From positions 88,633 through 152,632 of the forward strand of contig NZ_JADKYM010000003.1 of NCBI RefSeq assembly GCF_015475875.1: a DNA stretch of 64,000 nucleotides, read 5' to 3'. The position numbers and the translations under genes were made by a program. Positions 9,319 to 17,111 of the stretch are shown in pieces. The notes under the pieces were generated by a model that was not told the DNA's origin, searched no databases, and saw only the letters and a list, made by a program, of their open reading frames with translations. The stretch is from Sphingopyxis solisilvae (lineage in GTDB: Bacteria; Pseudomonadota; Alphaproteobacteria; Sphingomonadales; Sphingomonadaceae). Within the stretch, counting starts at the first letter, position 1, and each line of letters starts with the position of its first letter.

Positions 9319-9422
9319 CTCGCTGTTCCTGTTATCCAGATATCAAAAGCGGAGGCGCTGCTCGCGGTAGCCGCAGGGCTGACCGCTCCCTATCCCGCTC
9401 CGCCCGGCGGGACAAGCATCGC

Positions 9423-10931
9423 TCAGGGCCGAAAGGGAAGCTGCAGTTCGAAGTGATCGCCTGACTGCACATAGCCGGCATTGTGGAACAGGCGCTGCGA
9501 AACGGCGTTTCCGGGCAACGTTTCGGCCAGAATGACGAGATCGCGCCTCACCTCGCGGCTGAGCGCCTGCTGTGCCGCCTCTATCATCGGAAGGCCGAGC
9601 CGTCGGCCAGCGACGAACGGGTTGAGATAGAGCGAAATTTCATGGCGCCGATCGGCAAGGCGATCGAATCGGACGACGCCGACCGAAACGCCGTTCTTCT
9701 CTGCGATCAGCAGGAGATGGTCGGGCGATGCCGCGATGCGTTCGAACCATGCGCTATGCGCCTCCCATTCGATCATGCGATCATCGCGCGATACCGACCG
9801 GACATAGGGATCGTTCCGCCACGCGAGGATCGCCGCCGCATCGTCGCGTGTCGCGCGCCGCGTCGTCACGGGGGCGTCGCCGAGGGTCAACAACACCGCC
9901 GCCACACGCTCCGCGCCTCTGGCATCGACGAGTTCCTGACCGCGCCGGGCCTGCGTCAGTCGGCCGGCCCCATCGGCAAGGATCGCAGGCAGCATTTCGC
10001 GCAGCGACGCCCAGTCGCCGGCTTCGACCAGCCATTGCAGACCCTCGTCCGCAAGCTGGGTGGCGATTTCGCGCTGGTTGTCCGCTGTGATGACCGCGAT
10101 AGCGGGGGCAGCGCTGGCCATGCGTTCCCACGTCGTGCCGCCCGCCGCGAGAATGAAGAGGTCGTGATGCCGGAAAAAGAGGGTTAGATCGGGAAGGTCG
10201 ACGTGGACGGCGACATGGCCATCGGTGCTGGCGGCAGCGTGAATCGAGGCGATGTCGGGATTCATCCCCGACGTGATGATACCGACGTTGCCGCTGAATC
10301 CGGCAGCGCGCACCGTTTCGAGGACGGGGATCGTCGCGCGGGCCGGGTCGGTCCCGCCCATGAACAGGCCGATCGATGCCACGCCGTTCGATTGTTCGCG
10401 CGGCTCGCCGGTCGCGTAGCGCGGATCGATCAGCGCATAGCCCGGGCCGCCGAGCAATTCGGCCTCACCGATCACATCGCGATATTTGATCTGGTGATCG
10501 CGATTCCAGTTGGGGTCGACGACGAGGTCGGCACGGAGCGGACGATCGGCAAGATCGTCGATCGCGAGTATCCGGCAGCCGAGTTCGCGGCGGGCCAGAT
10601 CGTGCCATTCGGCATCCAGCGCATAATGATCGACGATAATCCAGTCCGGCCGCTCGCCGGCGAGTGCGGCCAGAAGTTCCCGGTAATCATGGGCCTGTCC
10701 GTGCGGTAGCCAGCTTGCCGGATCGGCATCTTGTTCGGGGCGGGGCGATGGTAGGCGCAGCGCGCCGTCGGCGAATTCGGCAAGAAGCGGTGAGAGGTCG
10801 GCGCCCCATTCGTGGACGGCGAACCGGACATCCGCGCCGAATTTTCGAAGCGCGCGCGCGAGCGTCCGGCACCTGCGAACATGACCGATCCCGATGCGGG
10901 GAGACGCGTCGGCGCGGATGGTGATCTGCAC
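9423..10931 (-). CDS. pseG: PseG-PseH fusion: UDP-sugar hydrolase plus N-acetyltransferase
   Basis: This 502-residue two-domain protein is much longer than stand-alone PseG (~275-340). Residues 1-~345 are a PseG hydrolase that removes UDP from UDP-2,4-diacetamido-2,4,6-trideoxy-altropyranose. The motif RIGIGHVRR places His17 where the catalytic base of PseG lies, and the GT-B-like second half has LFMGGTDP and AAGGTTWERMA. Residues ~356-502 are a GNAT domain (RRATRDDAAAILAWRNDPYV, then EISLYLNPFVAGRRLG and the NAVSQRLFHNAGY end) resembling PseH, the preceding acetylation step. The start is GTG 10931 with a GGAG site seven bases upstream. The fusion joins two consecutive pathway steps. Confidence 0.88.
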   Translation of the reverse strand: MQITIRADASPRIGIGHVRRCRTLARALRKFGADVRFAVHEWGADLSPLLAEFADGALRLPSPRPEQDADPASWLPHGQAHDYRELLAALAGERPDWIIVDHYALDAEWHDLARRELGCRILAIDDLADRPLRADLVVDPNWNRDHQIKYRDVIGEAELLGGPGYALIDPRYATGEPREQSNGVASIGLFMGGTDPARATIPVLETVRAAGFSGNVGIITSGMNPDIASIHAAASTDGHVAVHVDLPDLTLFFRHHDLFILAAGGTTWERMASAAPAIAVITADNQREIATQLADEGLQWLVEAGDWASLREMLPAILADGAGRLTQARRGQELVDARGAERVAAVLLTLGDAPVTTRRATRDDAAAILAWRNDPYVRSVSRDDRMIEWEAHSAWFERIAASPDHLLLIAEKNGVSVGVVRFDRLADRRHEISLYLNPFVAGRRLGLPMIEAAQQALSREVRRDLVILAETLPGNAVSQRLFHNAGYVQSGDHFELQLPFRP

Positions 10932-10948
10932 GGCGTGCTCCGATCCGT

Positions 10949-12235
10949 TCAGCGAACCTTGAAGAGGGGTTCGAGCGGCGGGCAGCGCAGCGCTTCGAGG
11001 AGCGTGCCGGCGGCATTTAGGTCGCAGAGCTGCGGGAAAAGCGTGCGATAGGTGTCGAGCAGCGCCGCCACATCCGCATCGTCATGCGCGAAATTGAGGT
11101 TGTGGGTACCGTAGCTCAGCATGCCGCGCTGGTGCCATTCCTGCATCAGCCAGGTCTTGATCGTGAAACTGGAGGCGCCGGGCTGGTCGGCGATTGTCAG
11201 GAACGACCAGCTCGGATGCCCTTTTATATCGAAGACGTGCGCCGTTTGCGTTTCGTCGATGATCGAGCGTACTGCCGATTTCAGCGCTTCGCCGCGTGCG
11301 CAGATCTGCGCGATGACGGGTTCGCGCTTCAGCTTTTCGAGCGTCGCCTTCGCCGCCGCGAGCGAGAGGAGTTCGCCGCCGAAGGTGAAGGAGAAGAAGA
11401 CTTCTTCCATCATCTGCATCACATCTGAGCGCCCGGCGATGGCCGACACCGGATAGCCATTCGCCAGCCCCTTGCCGAAGGTCGCGAGATCGGGGATGAC
11501 ACCAAATAGTTCCTGCGCGCCGCCGTTGGCATAGCGGAAGCCGGTGATCGTTTCGTCGAAAACGAGGATCGCGCCGTGCCGCGTCGCAAGCTCGCGCACC
11601 CCTTCGAGGAAGCCGGGCGCGGGATATTCGACGTTCATCGGTTCGAGGATAACGGCGGCGATCTGGCCCGGCCAATCGACGAAGATGCGTTCGAGTGACG
11701 CGAGGTCATTGTACAGGAACGGGTGCGAGAGATCGCGCGTCGCCTGCGGCACGCCGCGGTTGCGCGCCGTGGTGCCGATGTACCAGTCCTGCCAGCCGTG
11801 ATAGCCGCACACGGCGACATGGTCGCGGCCGGTGAAGGCGCGCGCGATGCGGATAGCGCCCGAGGTTGCGTCTGAGCCATTCTTGCCGAAGCGCACCTTT
11901 TCGGCGCTGGGCACCATATCGCAGATCAGCTCGGCGACCTCGGCCTCCAGCAGAGCCGGGAGCGACAGGATGACGCCGCGGTCGAGCTGGTCGCGGACCG
12001 CGTCGTCGACGTCGGGATCGCCATAGCCGAGCGTCACCGAGCAGAGGCTGCTGATGAAATCGACATATTCATTTCCGTCGACGTCCCAGACGTGACTGCC
12101 CTTGCCCCGTTCGAGGTAGAGCGGCGACACGCCTACCGGGAATTGCGTCCGGCTCTTGCTGAACGTCTGGCTTCCCAGCGGGATGACATCCTCCGCCCGG
12201 GCAAGCATGGCTTCCGAACGGTCGAAACGGCGCAT
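10949..12235 (-). CDS. Class III PLP-dependent aminotransferase, glutamate-1-semialdehyde aminomutase-like
   Basis: This 428-residue fold type I enzyme has the Schiff-base lysine in ATFGKGLANGYP (K255), the cofactor aspartate in VFDETITGFRY (D227), and the GKNGSDATSGAIRIARA and GYHGWQDW segments of the class III family. It is a GSA-aminomutase-like protein found in sugar clusters and unlikely to be HemL itself, since it sits inside the nonulosonate operon. It may install or move an amino group on the sugar or make an amino-acid-derived substituent for it. ATG 12235 is preceded by AGGAG at good spacing. It is 17 bases from the pseG fusion and 37 from the GNAT gene. Confidence 0.82.
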   Translation of the reverse strand: MRRFDRSEAMLARAEDVIPLGSQTFSKSRTQFPVGVSPLYLERGKGSHVWDVDGNEYVDFISSLCSVTLGYGDPDVDDAVRDQLDRGVILSLPALLEAEVAELICDMVPSAEKVRFGKNGSDATSGAIRIARAFTGRDHVAVCGYHGWQDWYIGTTARNRGVPQATRDLSHPFLYNDLASLERIFVDWPGQIAAVILEPMNVEYPAPGFLEGVRELATRHGAILVFDETITGFRYANGGAQELFGVIPDLATFGKGLANGYPVSAIAGRSDVMQMMEEVFFSFTFGGELLSLAAAKATLEKLKREPVIAQICARGEALKSAVRSIIDETQTAHVFDIKGHPSWSFLTIADQPGASSFTIKTWLMQEWHQRGMLSYGTHNLNFAHDDADVAALLDTYRTLFPQLCDLNAAGTLLEALRCPPLEPLFKVR

Positions 12236-12271
12236 TGTCGATACTCCTGTGGTAGCCGGGCCCGATGCCCG

Positions 12272-12814
12272 TCAATTGTCGGCGAAGCGGGCGAGCAGCA
12301 CGAGATCTTCGAAGCGACCGTCCGAAACGAAATGCGCGCGGCGAATGCCCTCGACCGTGAAGCCGGCGCGCTCGAATGCGATCCGGCTGCCCCTGTTGTC
12401 CGCATAGCAGCCCGCGGTGAGCTTGCGCAGGCCAAGGTCGCGGAACCCGATTTGGGCGACCGCCGCGATGGCGTGGGTCGCTATACCGCGGCCCCAAGCG
12501 TCGCGCGCGCCGATCATCAGGCCGATCTCGCCAAGTCCGTGATGGCGGTCGATCGGCCCGATCTTGATATTGCCGACATGCCGGCCGAGCGCCTTCGAAT
12601 GGATCGCAAGGAACAGCGACACGGGGCTAGCGAACATCGATTTGACATAGGCCGCGACGGCGGCCCGGTCATGAACCGCGAAACGGCTTTCAAGATAGCG
12701 GTTGACTTCGGGATCGTTGAGCCATCCGACATAGGCGTCGCCGACATCGTCGGGCGTCAGTACCGCGAGCCGGACGATGTCGTTTTCCCAGTGGGTGTCC
12801 GGGTCGATCCGCAT
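12272..12814 (-). CDS. GNAT-family N-acyltransferase (RimJ/RimL type)
   Basis: This 180-residue protein starts at ATG 12814, overlapping the stop of the HisF-like gene by ATGA; longer in-frame starts run into that gene and look wrong. It shows the RimJ/RimL arrangement: VRLAVLTPDDVGDAYVGWLN at the N-terminus, then GEIGLMIGARDAWGRGIATHAI (acetyl-CoA pyrophosphate loop) and NRGSRIAFERAGFTVEG near the end. It would acylate an amino group of a sugar intermediate, perhaps with a group other than acetyl, because the pathway's usual acetyltransferase is already fused to PseG. The substrate is inferred from context. Confidence 0.82.
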   Translation of the reverse strand: MRIDPDTHWENDIVRLAVLTPDDVGDAYVGWLNDPEVNRYLESRFAVHDRAAVAAYVKSMFASPVSLFLAIHSKALGRHVGNIKIGPIDRHHGLGEIGLMIGARDAWGRGIATHAIAAVAQIGFRDLGLRKLTAGCYADNRGSRIAFERAGFTVEGIRRAHFVSDGRFEDLVLLARFADN

Positions 12815-13605
12815 CAGGTTTCCACGCGGATGTCGATGCCGCTGTTGCGGACATGCGAGCGGGTCTGGATCGGGTTCTGGTCGCGAAACGCGAAAAAGGT
12901 GCCCGCCGCTATTGCTTCGGCGCCGCCGTCCAAGATGCCGTCCGAAAAATGGCTGGCGATGCCGCAGCCGCCGGACAGGATGACGGGGATGGGCAGGCTG
13001 TGGGCTACTTCGGCGCACAGCGTGCAGTCGAGACCGCGCCCCGTGCCGTCGCGGTCGGCATCGACCAGCACGATCTCGCCCGCGCCGCGCTGCGCCGCTT
13101 CGTGCGCCCATTCGACGACACTGCGCTGGGTGCGATGCGAGGCCCGGTCGGTATAGACTCGCGGCGTGCCATCGACGTGGCGGCGGTAGTCGATCGAGAC
13201 GACGACGCATTGCGCGCCGAACTGGCTCGCGGCGGTGTCGATGATATCCGGATTGTCCGCTGCGATGGAGTTGATCACCACCTTGTCGGCGCCATGATCG
13301 AGCAGCCGCCCGAAATCCTCGACGCTGCGCACGCCCCCGCCGACTGCGAGGGGCATGAAAGTTTCGCTAGCGAGCCGTTCGATGAGACCGAGCAGAAGTA
13401 CGTCGGAGCCGATCGGGGTCCGATCGATGTTGAGAACGATCAGTTCATCGGCCATCTGGGCCTGATAGATCTTCGCTTGCGAGACTGGGTCACCTACGTC
13501 GAACGACTGATCGAACTTGCGCGTCGTAACGAGGACCGGCCGAATCATTGATCCGATCTGGCGGTGCTGGATCAGCAGCTTGGGGATGAGGCGTTTCTTC
13601 AACAT
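12814..13605 (-). CDS. HisF-like (beta/alpha)8 barrel partner of the sugar amidotransferase
   Basis: This 263-residue protein begins at ATG 13605, six bases after the HisH-like stop. It follows the HisF barrel throughout (MPLAVGGGVRSVEDFGRLL, ADKVVINS, GAGEIVLVDADRDGTG, VILSGGCG), but the first catalytic Asp of HisF (CLD, residue 11) is replaced: here residues 9-11 are Lys-Leu-Leu. It is therefore unlikely to make imidazole glycerol phosphate. In WbuZ-type systems the barrel carries ammonia from the HisH-like glutaminase to the amidotransferase. The neighbours on both sides support that role. The second Asp (VSIDYR) is retained. Confidence 0.85.
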   Translation of the reverse strand: MLKKRLIPKLLIQHRQIGSMIRPVLVTTRKFDQSFDVGDPVSQAKIYQAQMADELIVLNIDRTPIGSDVLLLGLIERLASETFMPLAVGGGVRSVEDFGRLLDHGADKVVINSIAADNPDIIDTAASQFGAQCVVVSIDYRRHVDGTPRVYTDRASHRTQRSVVEWAHEAAQRGAGEIVLVDADRDGTGRGLDCTLCAEVAHSLPIPVILSGGCGIASHFSDGILDGGAEAIAAGTFFAFRDQNPIQTRSHVRNSGIDIRVET

Positions 13606-13610
13606 TGCAA

Positions 13611-14225
13611 TTACAACGCAAGGAAGCCTTGGAGGAACCGAATCCCGGCATCCTGGCTCTTCTCTGGATGGAACTGCGCCGCGACGACGTTGCCGCGGCG
13701 AACGACCGCGGCGAAATCCTGGCCATGGGTGCAACGGCCGATCGTCTCACCGAACTCGGGATCGAAGAACGCGAAACTGTGGTCGAAATAGAAATCCGCC
13801 TTGTCGCCCGCGGCGAAAGTCCCAAACGGCTCGTCGAACATCACGTCGTTCCAGCCGACGTGCGGGACGCGGACCCGCGCGCCATTGGCGATCAGCGGCA
13901 GCACTTTGCCGCCCATCCAGTTCAGTCCTTCATGACCGCCAAGCTCAAGCCCGCAGCGAGCCATCAATTGCATTCCGACGCAAATGCCGAGCAGAGGGCG
14001 ATGTTTGACAAGCGCCCATTGTTCCAGCGCTGGCAGCATCCCGCTTTCGGAAAGCCGTTGCATGCAGAAGGCGAAAGCGCCCACGCCGGGCAGGACGACA
14101 TGGCTGACGCCATCCAGCTGGGCCGCGTCTGTGACGAGACTCGTCTCGCAACCGATATGCTCGAAAGCGTTTCGGATCGACCGGATGTTGCCTGCGCGAT
14201 AATCGATGATGCCGACAACCGTCAT
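13611..14225 (-). CDS. HisH-like glutaminase subunit for sugar amidation
   Basis: This 204-residue class I glutamine amidotransferase has the nucleophile in LLGICVGMQL (C82) and the His-Glu pair in QFHPEKSQ (H186, E188). The N-terminus VGIIDYRAGNIRSI is typical of HisH. It releases ammonia from glutamine, which is thought to pass through the HisF-like barrel to the PseA/WbpG-type enzyme. It lies 8 bases after the amidotransferase gene and 5 before the HisF-like gene. Its place in a sugar operon and the altered HisF partner argue against a role in histidine synthesis. Confidence 0.87.
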   Translation of the reverse strand: MTVVGIIDYRAGNIRSIRNAFEHIGCETSLVTDAAQLDGVSHVVLPGVGAFAFCMQRLSESGMLPALEQWALVKHRPLLGICVGMQLMARCGLELGGHEGLNWMGGKVLPLIANGARVRVPHVGWNDVMFDEPFGTFAAGDKADFYFDHSFAFFDPEFGETIGRCTHGQDFAAVVRRGNVVAAQFHPEKSQDAGIRFLQGFLAL

Positions 14226-14233
14226 CAGGGTGC

Positions 14234-15454
14234 TCAGGCCTCGTCGTCGGCGAAGGTGAACGATTTGCCGATACGCATTTCGTAGCGCGCCAGCATTTCG
14301 TCCCGCACCTCCTTGGGCATCGCGCCGACGCGCGACCAGCGTTCAAAGTCGTGGGTCTTCTTGCCCGGGCGGACCGCGTCGGGATCGTGCTGATAGGGCG
14401 AGACCATGTGCTCCATCGCGATGCGGTTGAATTCCGCCTCGCTGAGGCCGACGAAATTGAGGAAATTGTCGAGGCTGGGCGGACGGCGGTTTTCGAACTC
14501 GTCGATCAGGTGCTGGCCCTCGTTCAGGGTGATATTGCCCTGCCGGACGTCGATCGCCACCAGATGCGACGGGCGAGTGTAGCCGCGCTTGATATATTTG
14601 ATGTAATCGCGAACGCCCTGCATCTGGCATTCGATCTTCTCATACTGGTATTGCGGAGGGACGTTCTCGACCTCGTCGCCCTGCCAATCCAGTTCTTCCA
14701 TGATGATCTTCGACTGCTTCGGTACATCCCACGGAATGTACGAGCCGAGGCAGACGGACCGATAACTGAGTGCGCGCAGGTCCTTGAGCGGCGGATAGGA
14801 GAAGCATTTGAGGTCGCGCGGATCGACCTTGCCACCGAGGCGTACGAACATGTCGTCCGCGCTGATACCGAGATTAACGTAGCGGTTGAACCGCTTCTCG
14901 TCGACTTCCTCTTCCTGTTCGTAGCTGAAATAGGCGGTATATTCGGAGGAGGGCTCACCCCAGAAGATCAGCGGAACCTTCTTCTCCAGCGCAACCCACA
15001 TAGGGTAAGAAAAGATGCCGGTGTGACAATGCCAGCAAAAGTCGCCTTTTTCGAGGAAGGACTGGAGCATCAGCCGCTGCACGACCTTCCAGTTCGGGGT
15101 GAAGGTCATGATGTCGACGCCGAGCTCACGACAGACCTTCTTGGTGTTTTCCTCAAGGCCGGGACGGAAGAAGCCATGGTCGAAGCGGACGACCAGCGGC
15201 TTGATCCCATATTCCTTCACCAGATAGTAGAGCGTCCAGGTGCTGTCCTTGCCACCGCTAAAGGGCACGATGCAGTCATAGTCGTATTTGCCGCGATGCT
15301 CGGCGATCAGCGCGTCGAGTTCGGCCTTCTTCTGTCCCCAATCGATCCGGTTTTCCTTGAATTCGATCTGGCGGCACACGTTGCACACGCCCTCATCGTC
15401 GAAGGCAATGGTTTCGTGGGTTTCGGGGAGGCCACATTTGCTGCAGCGTTGCAT
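14234..15454 (-). CDS. pseA: N-acetyl sugar amidotransferase (PseA/WbpG family)
   Basis: This 406-residue ATP-pyrophosphatase-type enzyme has the PP-loop SGGKDS at residues 66-71, an N-terminal zinc-type CxxC pair (C4/C7 and C24/C27) and a further CWHC near residue 143. The family activates an N-acetyl group and amidates it to an acetamidino group with ammonia from the HisH/HisF-like pair, as in conversion of Pse5Ac7Ac to the 7-acetamidino form. ATG 15454 is preceded by GGAGA at seven bases. Whether the substrate here is pseudaminic acid or an earlier intermediate cannot be seen. The symbol is given by family resemblance. Confidence 0.87.
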   Translation of the reverse strand: MQRCSKCGLPETHETIAFDDEGVCNVCRQIEFKENRIDWGQKKAELDALIAEHRGKYDYDCIVPFSGGKDSTWTLYYLVKEYGIKPLVVRFDHGFFRPGLEENTKKVCRELGVDIMTFTPNWKVVQRLMLQSFLEKGDFCWHCHTGIFSYPMWVALEKKVPLIFWGEPSSEYTAYFSYEQEEEVDEKRFNRYVNLGISADDMFVRLGGKVDPRDLKCFSYPPLKDLRALSYRSVCLGSYIPWDVPKQSKIIMEELDWQGDEVENVPPQYQYEKIECQMQGVRDYIKYIKRGYTRPSHLVAIDVRQGNITLNEGQHLIDEFENRRPPSLDNFLNFVGLSEAEFNRIAMEHMVSPYQHDPDAVRPGKKTHDFERWSRVGAMPKEVRDEMLARYEMRIGKSFTFADDEA

Positions 15455-15518
15455 CGGAAAGTCTCCGGAATATGGGGTGCGGGGGGAGGGCAGTCGGCGG
15501 TTCTCTAAACAGCCGATA

Positions 15519-16244
15519 TCAGCTTTTCAAGGCTTCGTTTCGGTCGTGCCGGTTGGCTTCCAACAAGCTGGCATCCTGTTGCAGTAGCCGCAAAATGTCG
15601 AAATAATCGCATTCGTCGCCAAGTGCCCCGGCGATCCGGCGAACGAGCGCCAGATCGTCGGGATAGTCGACGGTCAGCCGGAGATGCGAAGCGGGGACGG
15701 CGGCCGTCAGGTTTGCGCGCGAGGCACCGCTTTCCGGAGCCCGCATCCAGAGCGTCACATGTTCGCGTTCGGGCCCGGAAACGGCGAGCCGGTCTGCGCG
15801 GTCGAGCAGGTTGCGTGTGAAGCATTCGGTGTCCATCCCGTCGGCAAAGCCGGGCGGGTCGATATTGCTGGCATAGTCGACTCCGGCCGAGCGATGCAGC
15901 GCGACCACTTGTGCAATCAGGGCCGGATCGATCAACGGGCAATCGCCGGTCAGCCGGAGAATGGTTCTGGCGTCGAAGGCGTCGGCGCCGACGACATAGC
16001 GTGCGAGAACGTCGTTCAGTGGCCCGCGCACTACGGGTACGCCATGGGCCTCCGCTGCGGCCGCGAGCGGATCGTCGGATGGGTCGTCGCTGGTTAGCAC
16101 CGCGACGAGGTCGATTCCCGGAGCCCGGCGGACGCGTTCGGCCATAAAGCAGATCATCGGCAGGCCGCCGAGATCAGCGAGCACCTTTCCAGGCAAGCGG
16201 CTGCTCGACATGCGGGCCTGAATGAGCGCTACGGTATCGGACAT
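15519..16244 (-). CDS. pseF: CMP-pseudaminic acid synthetase-like cytidylyltransferase (PseF/SpsF)
   Basis: This 241-residue nucleotidyltransferase activates the nonulosonate with CTP. The N-terminus VALIQARMSSSRLPGKVL contains the nucleotide-binding loop; LRLTGDCPLIDP (residues ~94-105) and MDTECF follow the SpsF/PseF pattern. The upstream frame is open to 16592 but would overlap the whole aldo/keto reductase gene end. ATG 16244 sits one base after that gene's stop (TGAAATG), so I choose it. Between this gene and the amidotransferase is a 64-base gap with nothing recognisable. SpsF-type enzymes are less specific than PseF proper, so the exact sugar is inferred from the pathway. Confidence 0.83.
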   Translation of the reverse strand: MSDTVALIQARMSSSRLPGKVLADLGGLPMICFMAERVRRAPGIDLVAVLTSDDPSDDPLAAAAEAHGVPVVRGPLNDVLARYVVGADAFDARTILRLTGDCPLIDPALIAQVVALHRSAGVDYASNIDPPGFADGMDTECFTRNLLDRADRLAVSGPEREHVTLWMRAPESGASRANLTAAVPASHLRLTVDYPDDLALVRRIAGALGDECDYFDILRLLQQDASLLEANRHDRNEALKS

Positions 16245-16245
16245 T

Positions 16246-17100
16246 TCAGCTCCGCCACTGCCTAGGATCAAAAACGTGCGGGTCGGCGCCCGCCAGTTCG
16301 GGGGCCTTGACAGCCGATGTCGCATTCCACGCCGAGATAATATCGCGCAACTGCGCCGTGCTGTCGACGCCGACGAGACAATAATCGACCGTGTCGAAGC
16401 TTTTCGCAATGGCCAAGGCAGCTGCGAGGGACGACAGGCCGGCTTCCGTACACCATCGATCCCAGCGGGCGAGCCAGCCTGCCGCCTCGGGCACGCGCGC
16501 GACGGCCCGGTCGCGGTCAACGAGGAGCAGGCCTTGCAGGAACGCCGAGCGCATCGATACCTCGGTGTCCGCGAGTGCTTCGGCGAGGCCATCGATCCGC
16601 TGATCGTAGGCGTTGCCGGGCAATTGAGCCATAAGATGGTCCGGCCATAGTGCCGCGCCGGGCAGCGTTTCCGCTGAATAATGCGATGCCCCGACGCGGA
16701 TTCTGCTTCCTACCAACGTGTCGGCCAAGGCCTCGCGGAGCGCGGCGCCATGGGGCCCGATCGGCAGCGACGCGTCGTGGAAGATGATCCCGCACAGCCG
16801 GTCGCCTAGCCGTCGGCGACTGAGGTCGACCGATGCGCGCAGCCACGACACCGCCTCGGTGCTATCGAGTCCATCGGGCATTGCTGGAATCTTCGAGACG
16901 ATGCTGAAATCCAGCCGGCCGCAGAGCGCGCCGAGCCGTTCTTCGATGTCGCCATAGACCGGCGCAGTGTCTAGGCGACGGATGCCGCCTTCATAAGCCG
17001 CCGCCAATATTGTCCGCGCTTCGGATTCCGAAATTGGCTGGTCGCTACCCGCAACGCCATAGCCGAGGCCGAACTGCACCGTACCGAGCGCGAGTTCCAT
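16246..17100 (-). CDS. Aldo/keto reductase of the nonulosonate operon
   Basis: This 284-residue NAD(P)H-dependent reductase has the AKR catalytic residues in order: D44 and Y49 in RLDTAPVYGD, K70 in SIVSK and His in IIFHDAS near residue 108. The N-terminus LALGTVQFGLGYG is that of the AKR subfamily often found in sugar and nonulosonate clusters beside SpsF-type genes. It could reduce or epimerise a keto-sugar intermediate. It lies 11 bases after pseC and one before pseF. It is not part of the canonical Pse pathway, so it points to a modified sugar. Confidence 0.83.
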   Translation of the reverse strand: MELALGTVQFGLGYGVAGSDQPISESEARTILAAAYEGGIRRLDTAPVYGDIEERLGALCGRLDFSIVSKIPAMPDGLDSTEAVSWLRASVDLSRRRLGDRLCGIIFHDASLPIGPHGAALREALADTLVGSRIRVGASHYSAETLPGAALWPDHLMAQLPGNAYDQRIDGLAEALADTEVSMRSAFLQGLLLVDRDRAVARVPEAAGWLARWDRWCTEAGLSSLAAALAIAKSFDTVDYCLVGVDSTAQLRDIISAWNATSAVKAPELAGADPHVFDPRQWRS

Positions 17101-17111
17101 GGATTTCGCTT

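Noticed and set aside
12092-13156. 354-codon plus-strand frame across the pse operon
   Set aside because: It is antisense to the aminotransferase, GNAT and HisF-like genes, which have complete catalytic motifs.
13611-14225. HisH-like and HisF-like genes as part of histidine biosynthesis
   Set aside because: They are embedded in the nonulosonate operon beside the amidotransferase, and the HisF-like protein has lost its first catalytic Asp.
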